Shown one piece after another: positions 3,518-8,522 of a stretch of DNA of 8,522 nt. This DNA comes from an uncultured Prevotellaceae bacterium. GTDB lineage: Bacteria > Bacteroidota > Bacteroidia > Bacteroidales > Bacteroidaceae. The position numbers were made by a program, and so were the translations under genes. The notes beneath the pieces were generated by a model. That model searched no databases. It saw only the letters and a program-made list of their open reading frames with translations, and was not told where the DNA came from. The DNA lies in the NCBI GenBank assembly GCA_947176655.1, contig CAMWRK010000084.1, forward strand, positions 1 to 8,522, read 5' to 3'. The number at the start of each line of letters is the position of its first letter. The first letter of the stretch is position 1.

Positions 3518-5980
3518 ATGACAGAAAGCAATGAACGTGATGTCTTCACCAAGCAAGACGAGTCGGAGAACAGTATCTTTAGTTTACAGGCGATTTGGGT
3601 AATGTTTCTTCAGAACTGGTACTGGGTTTTGGCTTCAGTATTGGTATGCCTTATTATTTCCGTTGTATATCTCAGGTACAAGACCCCGGTTTATGCTGCT
3701 TCTATGAAGGTGTTGATTAAAGATGCAGACCAAAGGGGGCGTGCTTTTTCAGGTATGAATCTGGAGGAACTGGGCATGGTATCCAATTCCAATGGTTTTG
3801 ATAACGAATTGGAGATACTGCGCAGCTCGACAGTATCCACACGAGTTGTGAAGCGTTTGAAACTATATGTGACGTATTTCATGGAAGGACGTTTCGTAAA
3901 TCGGGAACTTTATAAAAACAGTCCGGTTTTAGTAGATTTGGAAGAATCCCGTCTGGATGCCTTGGACTCTCTTATATATCTGGTCGTTACCAAGACGGGA
4001 CATGGCATCCATGTTGATGGTTATCTTGATGCGGCATTGCGGAAGAAGCAGGTAATAAACCAGGATATACAGACATTGCCTGCGACTGTCCAGACATCCA
4101 AGGGAATACTGATATTCCAGCCCAATGCCCTTGCAGAGAATGATTCTAAAGAATGGAAGGATGGAAGTAGAATGCGTGTTACTATCTATCCTCCTAAAAT
4201 CATGGGCGGAGCATATTCTGCCAGTCGTTTGACTACTGCACCTTTATCCAAAGTAACAACGATTGCCAAGGTGGGTATTACTGATACTAAGCCTCGCCGT
4301 GCATTAGACTTTTTGGGTGAGTTGCTCAATTGCTATAACGAGGATGCGAACGAGGATAAAAACGAAGTGGCTAAAAAAACTGAGGAGTTTATATCCGATC
4401 GTCTGAACAGTATAAAGAAGGAGTTGGATGAGACTGAGGTAAGCATGGAGGTCTACAAAAAAGATAACGAGCTTATCAATCTGGCGAATGATGCAACAAC
4501 CGCATTGACCGGTTCTACCGGTTATCGTAAGGAACTTGTAGAGATACAAACGCAGATGTCATTGTTGAAATCTTTGATGGAGTACATGGATACTCCTGCC
4601 AATTATCTGCAAATCATACCGGCCAATCTTGGCTTGCAAGTGTCTAAGTTACCTGATGTCATTGCACGATATAATGAGGCAGTGTTGAAGCGCAACCGCC
4701 TTCTTAAAAGCAGTAGTGAGGAGAACCCTCTCGTAGTACAGCTCACCCGTTATATCACCGATATCTGGCCCACTATCCGTCAGGACATGACGAATATATA
4801 CAGGGACATGGAAACACAAAAGGGTAGTATTGCCAAGCAGCTTGAACATTATTCCAGCCGTCTTAACAAAACACCGACACAGGAACGTATCCTGACAAAT
4901 ATTGTCCGAACCCAGACCGTACAGGCAGAGTTGTATTTGACGTTGTTGCAGAAACGTGAAGCAAATTACATCCAGCTTTATAGTACCGCAGCCAAAGCCC
5001 GTATTATCGGTGATGCTGACATAACCGGTAAGGTCAGCCCCAATAACCGTTCCGTATTGTTTGGCGGGCTGGTTATCGGCGTATGTTTTCCTCTTGCTCT
5101 TTTAATGGCCATTTCATTCTTCCGTTTCAGAATCAACGGACGTGAGGATGTTGAAAGATTGACGAAATTGCCTATCCTTGCAGACATTCCTGCGGTAGAG
5201 CGTGCGGATACAGAGCATTTGGCTGTCGTCATCCGAGAGAATCATAATGGTATGATGGAAGAGGCATTCCGAGGGCTGAGGACAAACATGCGCTTTGTTC
5301 TTAAACCAAATGAGAAAGTAGTACTTGTAACTTCATGTATTCCCCATGAGGGCAAGAGTTTCGTCGCTGCCAATCTTAGTATGTCTTTGGCTTTGCTGGG
5401 CAAGAAGGTTATTATTGTGGGTCTGGATATTCGTAAACCCCGATTGGTCAGTCTTTTCGGCTTGAAAACAGGTAAACAGGGCATTGTCAATTTCCTATGT
5501 GGTTCGGAGGCTGATTATGAGTTGTTGGACAGGCAAATAATATCATCCGGTATTAATGCGAACATGGATGTCCTTCCTGCCGGTATCATACCTCCCAATC
5601 CGGCAGAGTTGCTGAGCAGCCCGTTGTTGGATAAGGCAGTAGAATATCTTAGTTCCAAGTATGATTATGTAATTCTGGATACGCCTCCTGTAGGAATTGT
5701 GGCGGATACGTTGATTCTTGGCCATGTTGCTAATGCCACTCTCTTTGTTGCTCGTGCGGATTATAGTTACAAGGCCAACTTCGAACTGATCAATGACATT
5801 CATAACAACCAGAAGTTACCCAATTGTAACATCATTGTCAATGCTGTCAATATGAAGAGGAAGCATCGCTACGGTTATTCCTATTCCTATGCTTATGGCA
5901 CAGGCCACTATGGACATTACGGCAGTTATGGTAATTACGGCCAGCATGAGGATAGTGGTAAGTATCATGTAGAAAAATAA
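3518..5980 (+). CDS. wzc: Wzc-type polysaccharide co-polymerase / tyrosine autokinase
   Basis: Wzc sits in the inner membrane, helps set polymer length and drives export of capsule or exopolysaccharide through autophosphorylation cycles. The 820 residues follow the family layout. They begin with a cytoplasmic N-terminus, TM1 (about 35-52) and a Wzz-type periplasmic domain with DNELEILRSS near 94-103. Periplasmic coiled coils follow at about 285-320 and 418-485, including TPTQER (452-457) and LYLTLLQKREA (472-482). After TM2 (513-535) comes a BY-kinase domain. Kinase motifs are the oligomerisation motif ExxRxxR (E582, R585, R588), Walker A PHEGKS (609-614, K613), Walker A' VGLDIRKP (D637) and Walker B VILDTPP (D721). 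The C-terminal tail carries ten tyrosines between 785 and 816, the expected phosphorylation cluster. The first Asp of the usual DxD in Walker A' is Gly635. No wza export gene precedes it here. It is the first gene of its operon; porZ begins 1 base after its stop. Confidence 0.95.
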   Translation: MTESNERDVFTKQDESENSIFSLQAIWVMFLQNWYWVLASVLVCLIISVVYLRYKTPVYAASMKVLIKDADQRGRAFSGMNLEELGMVSNSNGFDNELEILRSSTVSTRVVKRLKLYVTYFMEGRFVNRELYKNSPVLVDLEESRLDALDSLIYLVVTKTGHGIHVDGYLDAALRKKQVINQDIQTLPATVQTSKGILIFQPNALAENDSKEWKDGSRMRVTIYPPKIMGGAYSASRLTTAPLSKVTTIAKVGITDTKPRRALDFLGELLNCYNEDANEDKNEVAKKTEEFISDRLNSIKKELDETEVSMEVYKKDNELINLANDATTALTGSTGYRKELVEIQTQMSLLKSLMEYMDTPANYLQIIPANLGLQVSKLPDVIARYNEAVLKRNRLLKSSSEENPLVVQLTRYITDIWPTIRQDMTNIYRDMETQKGSIAKQLEHYSSRLNKTPTQERILTNIVRTQTVQAELYLTLLQKREANYIQLYSTAAKARIIGDADITGKVSPNNRSVLFGGLVIGVCFPLALLMAISFFRFRINGREDVERLTKLPILADIPAVERADTEHLAVVIRENHNGMMEEAFRGLRTNMRFVLKPNEKVVLVTSCIPHEGKSFVAANLSMSLALLGKKVIIVGLDIRKPRLVSLFGLKTGKQGIVNFLCGSEADYELLDRQIISSGINANMDVLPAGIIPPNPAELLSSPLLDKAVEYLSSKYDYVILDTPPVGIVADTLILGHVANATLFVARADYSYKANFELINDIHNNQKLPNCNIIVNAVNMKRKHRYGYSYSYAYGTGHYGHYGSYGNYGQHEDSGKYHVEK

Positions 5981-5981
5981 T

Positions 5982-8342
5982 ATGCGCAGAATACTTTTCT
6001 CAGTCATTCTGAGCCTTTGCACCTGCCTCTTCTCGTATTCACAAAGCGAGGGGTGGCAGGTGTACCTGTCTTATAGCGAGGCTGTGCAGGTGGAGGCTGC
6101 TGATAATTTCCTGTATTGTATAATGAAAGGAAGCGGGATCCAAGGTGCTATTTCCGGTAATCTTGTGCGATACGATACAGATGACGGCAGCATCAGAACT
6201 TTCGATTGTCTGCACGATTTGAATGATAAGGAGATTTCGCACATATCTTATAATAAAGAGACGGGGCGTTTGCTCATAGTCTATGAAACAGGTAATATAG
6301 ATTTACTTGATGCCGATGCCGATGTCGTCAACATCCCGGCTCTTATGGATAATTCTATTCTTGGAGCAAGTGTCAACGGAATCTGCCACATCGGGAAGAA
6401 TGCGTATCTCTGTACGGAGAGTGCCATTATCATGATAGATGTTCGTGAAGGAGTTGTTGCTGAGACATACCGCACGTTTACCGGTAAAGTCTATTCGATG
6501 GCAAACGTGTGGGATAACCTGTATGTCGCAACAGATCGCGGCTTATTTCGTTTTTCTGTCAATGTCAATATGCACGATAAGTCAGTGTGGGGAGTACCGC
6601 TTAGTCCTGAGGTCTATTTGGAGTTAGGCGTGCATGACACTCATCTGTTCGGACGTAAGGCAAACGGTATTGACGAGATAGAGGCCGATGGCAATCCTCT
6701 TGCTATCGTTCCAAACGTGTTAACCTATTTTGATGCAACCGATGATGTGCTTGTCTTCGGCATGCCGTCACTTACCTTTATATATGAAGGAGAGTACACA
6801 AGCCGTTGGAAGAACATTCAGTTTTCACCATCCATGAAGATATGTGATATAACCTATCTCAATGGTAGATATTATATTGCCGAAGGCATAGATGGTGTAA
6901 AGAGCTACGTATTGCGCGACGGTTCTTTGGTGGATCCACAACAACTATTCTCTATTGATTCTCCACGCCGCGATCTCTTTTATCACATACATTATAATGG
7001 TGAACGCTTATTGTCTGCCGGTGGTATCAATACTCAGTTGGCTGCATACTATCCTGTCACTTTCATGTTCATGGAAGAAAATGCCAATGAAGTGCACTGG
7101 ACACTTTTTGATGAGGCAACCCCGATTTTGTCCTATCCACAATTAGGGCATGTCAACAGCGTAGACCTTGTTCAGGATCCCTTGGACGCGAATCGTTTTT
7201 TCGGGGCTGTATCAAGAAACGGACTTCATGAATACCGCATGGATGATGACGGCAATGTACGTTTTGAAAAATTGTATAATTACGAGAACTCTCCTTTGCA
7301 ATGTATTCCCGTTGCAACCTCTGCACCATGGAACTATTGCACCTGCACGGCTCTGCAATATGATGCCAACGGCAATTTGTGGATGGCAAACCAGCAGACA
7401 GACACCATTGTCCGTGCCATGCGTCCGAATGGGAAATGGATAGCTCTCTACTATCCCGAAATCAGTGGGGCGGAGAACATTTATCAGTATTTGTTCAGCA
7501 CTCATGACATCAACTTCCTGATCAGCTATGAAGGAGGTAAACGTGGCTTCTTCGGATTTGATACAAACGGCACACTTAATGTTGCGGACGACGACCGTCA
7601 TTTTTTGTGCAACACCATTACCAATCAGGACGGGACGACAGTACGACCTACACAGTTCTATTGTATGACGGAGGATCATGACAGACAGATATGGTGCGGG
7701 ACCAGTGACGGTCTCTTCGTGATTACGAACCCACGTGATTGGTTCGAACCTGATTTCACTTTTCATCAAATCAAACGTAACCGCAACGATGGCAGTGGCT
7801 TTGCCGACTATCTTCTTGGCGGTGTCGGTGTCACGTGTATTTGTGTCGACCCGTCTAACCGCAAGTGGATAGGTACACAGAGTGAGGGCGTATTCCTTGT
7901 CAGCCCTGACGGTCAGGAGACAATATACCACTTCACGCACGAAAACTCGCCTTTGCTTTCGAATCGCATATACGATATTGCCGTGAATCCGGCGACAGGC
8001 AAAGTCATGATAGGTACGGATATAGGTCTGTGCAGCTACGACGGACATGTTACGGAACCGGAGAATGTTCTGTCTGAGGACAATGTGCTGGCTTATCCCA
8101 ATCCGGTACGCCCCAGTACGAACGCTATTGTTACGATAACCGGTCTGACGGACGGTGCAGAAGTGAAGATTCTCAGTGCGTCGGGTCAGGTTGTCTGGGG
8201 TACGAAAAGCATTGGCGGTAGTGTCCGTTGGAATTGCTGTAATATGGGCGGAGAGCGTGTCTCCAGCGGAGTATACCATGTTGTCTGTAATACAGCCAAT
8301 GCCAGGCAGACTGTCGTTACGCGCATCATTGTATTAAGATAA
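5982..8342 (+). CDS. porZ: Type IX secretion system protein PorZ
   Basis: PorZ is a cell-surface component of the T9SS attachment complex. In P. gingivalis it binds anionic LPS and is needed by the PorU sortase, which removes C-terminal sorting domains and joins cargo to the glycan. The 786 residues match the size of P. gingivalis PorZ (about 776). A signal peptide (1-20) ends at YS with Gln21 next, as expected for Bacteroidetes exports. The mature start, GWQVYLSYSEA, is family-like. The body is beta-propeller: repeat signatures with an aromatic residue, Gly and Asp are visible at GNLWMA (464-469), IWCGTSDGLF (570-579), KWIGTQSEGVF (628-638) and VMIGTDIGL (675-683). The C-terminal 86 residues (701-786) form a T9SS type-A sorting domain: YPNPV at 705-709, VKILSASGQVVW, and SSGVYHVV near the end. 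About 17 cysteines lie in the mature part. It is tightly packed between wzc and the Wzi-like gene. A propeller protein other than PorZ with a sorting domain is the main alternative. Confidence 0.83.
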   Translation: MRRILFSVILSLCTCLFSYSQSEGWQVYLSYSEAVQVEAADNFLYCIMKGSGIQGAISGNLVRYDTDDGSIRTFDCLHDLNDKEISHISYNKETGRLLIVYETGNIDLLDADADVVNIPALMDNSILGASVNGICHIGKNAYLCTESAIIMIDVREGVVAETYRTFTGKVYSMANVWDNLYVATDRGLFRFSVNVNMHDKSVWGVPLSPEVYLELGVHDTHLFGRKANGIDEIEADGNPLAIVPNVLTYFDATDDVLVFGMPSLTFIYEGEYTSRWKNIQFSPSMKICDITYLNGRYYIAEGIDGVKSYVLRDGSLVDPQQLFSIDSPRRDLFYHIHYNGERLLSAGGINTQLAAYYPVTFMFMEENANEVHWTLFDEATPILSYPQLGHVNSVDLVQDPLDANRFFGAVSRNGLHEYRMDDDGNVRFEKLYNYENSPLQCIPVATSAPWNYCTCTALQYDANGNLWMANQQTDTIVRAMRPNGKWIALYYPEISGAENIYQYLFSTHDINFLISYEGGKRGFFGFDTNGTLNVADDDRHFLCNTITNQDGTTVRPTQFYCMTEDHDRQIWCGTSDGLFVITNPRDWFEPDFTFHQIKRNRNDGSGFADYLLGGVGVTCICVDPSNRKWIGTQSEGVFLVSPDGQETIYHFTHENSPLLSNRIYDIAVNPATGKVMIGTDIGLCSYDGHVTEPENVLSEDNVLAYPNPVRPSTNAIVTITGLTDGAEVKILSASGQVVWGTKSIGGSVRWNCCNMGGERVSSGVYHVVCNTANARQTVVTRIIVLR

Positions 8343-8344
8343 CT

Positions 8345-8522
8345 ATGCATTTATATATGTGGAAAAGATACAGTTTGATTTTGCTGTTGCTTGTTTTATG
8401 TGCACATGGACGGGCGCAACTGTCGCGTATGGCAGAGAATGTCCGATACGCCTTTTCCGCTCAGGGAACAGCCGGAGCCGGTGACAATGCCCCGTTCTGG
8501 TTTACTAACAACCGTTATGGAC
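8345..8522 (+). CDS. wzi: Capsule assembly Wzi-family outer-membrane protein (partial, N-terminus only)
   Basis: Fifty-nine codons are present before the right edge. After a signal peptide (LILLLLVLCAHGRA, cleavage predicted before Gln) the mature start reads QLSRMAENVRYAFSAQGTAG and continues to DNAPFWFTNNRYG. The PFW-x-T-x-N-x-YG string is typical of Bacteroidetes proteins annotated as Wzi, outer-membrane beta-barrels that in E. coli help hold capsule on the cell surface. The start is taken as the ATG 2 bases after the porZ stop; an ATG four codons later (8357) is equally plausible and gives a more standard signal peptide beginning MWKRYS. The position behind wzc and porZ in one operon supports a surface-polysaccharide role. 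The call rests on a short N-terminal stretch, so the barrel itself cannot be checked here. Confidence 0.7.
   Translation, partial: MHLYMWKRYSLILLLLVLCAHGRAQLSRMAENVRYAFSAQGTAGAGDNAPFWFTNNRYG

Noticed and set aside
3331..3552. 73-codon minus-strand frame across the divergent intergenic region
   Set aside because: It covers the wzc promoter, leader and start; the product is low-complexity and domain-free.
4508..4523. Direct repeat ACCGGTT-CT-ACCGGTT in wzc
   Set aside because: It is explained by the repeated codons for TGSTG; too short to be a mobile-element or recombination site.
5982..6050. Lipoprotein signal for PorZ (Cys13, Cys15) and for the Wzi-like protein
   Set aside because: Residues before the cysteines do not fit a lipobox, and both proteins have a better signal peptidase I site leaving Gln at the mature N-terminus.
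7212..8279. 355-codon open frame on the minus strand
   Set aside because: It lies wholly antisense to porZ, whose frame has a signal peptide, propeller signatures and a sorting domain; the antisense product is rich in Arg, Val and Thr without any recognisable domain.

Overview
The window looks like chromosome from an anaerobic Bacteroidales bacterium (a Prevotella/Porphyromonas/Bacteroides relative; the genus cannot be fixed from this sequence). Four things point there. There is a type IX secretion protein with a C-terminal sorting domain. Two exported proteins have signal peptides that would leave Gln at the mature N-terminus. Start codons lack Shine-Dalgarno sequences and follow A/T-rich leaders. 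Two promoter-like sites match the Bacteroidetes TAnnTTTG element. Genes fill nearly the whole window, and no RNA gene, insertion sequence or CRISPR array was seen.

The left part (1-3289) is a minus-strand cluster. Read 5' to 3' it encodes a membrane protein related to sugar-1-phosphate transferases but stripped of catalytic features, an unrecognised 205-residue helical protein, a 99-residue coiled-coil protein, the FtsZ-associated protein ZapA, and the membrane-anchored ribonuclease RNase Y, whose C-terminus lies beyond the left edge. Gaps are 47, 2, 2 and 33 bases, so at least the middle three genes should share a transcript.

The right part (3518-8522) is a plus-strand operon: wzc (polysaccharide co-polymerase and tyrosine autokinase), porZ (a two-propeller T9SS surface protein) and the start of a Wzi-family outer-membrane gene cut by the right edge. 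Gaps are 1 and 2 bases. The set joins polysaccharide assembly at the inner membrane, an outer-membrane polysaccharide protein, and a T9SS component whose P. gingivalis counterpart binds anionic LPS. A shared role in making surface glycan and attaching secreted proteins to it is a reasonable inference.

The two operons diverge from a roughly 230-base A/T-rich region holding one promoter candidate for each direction, a 10-base palindrome between them, and a wzc leader with a hairpin and a 15-codon reading frame. The items most worth a second look are the apparently dead transferase-like protein beside wzc, the wzc-porZ-wzi arrangement, the wzc leader, and a strong 34-base hairpin inside the coiled-coil gene upstream of zapA.
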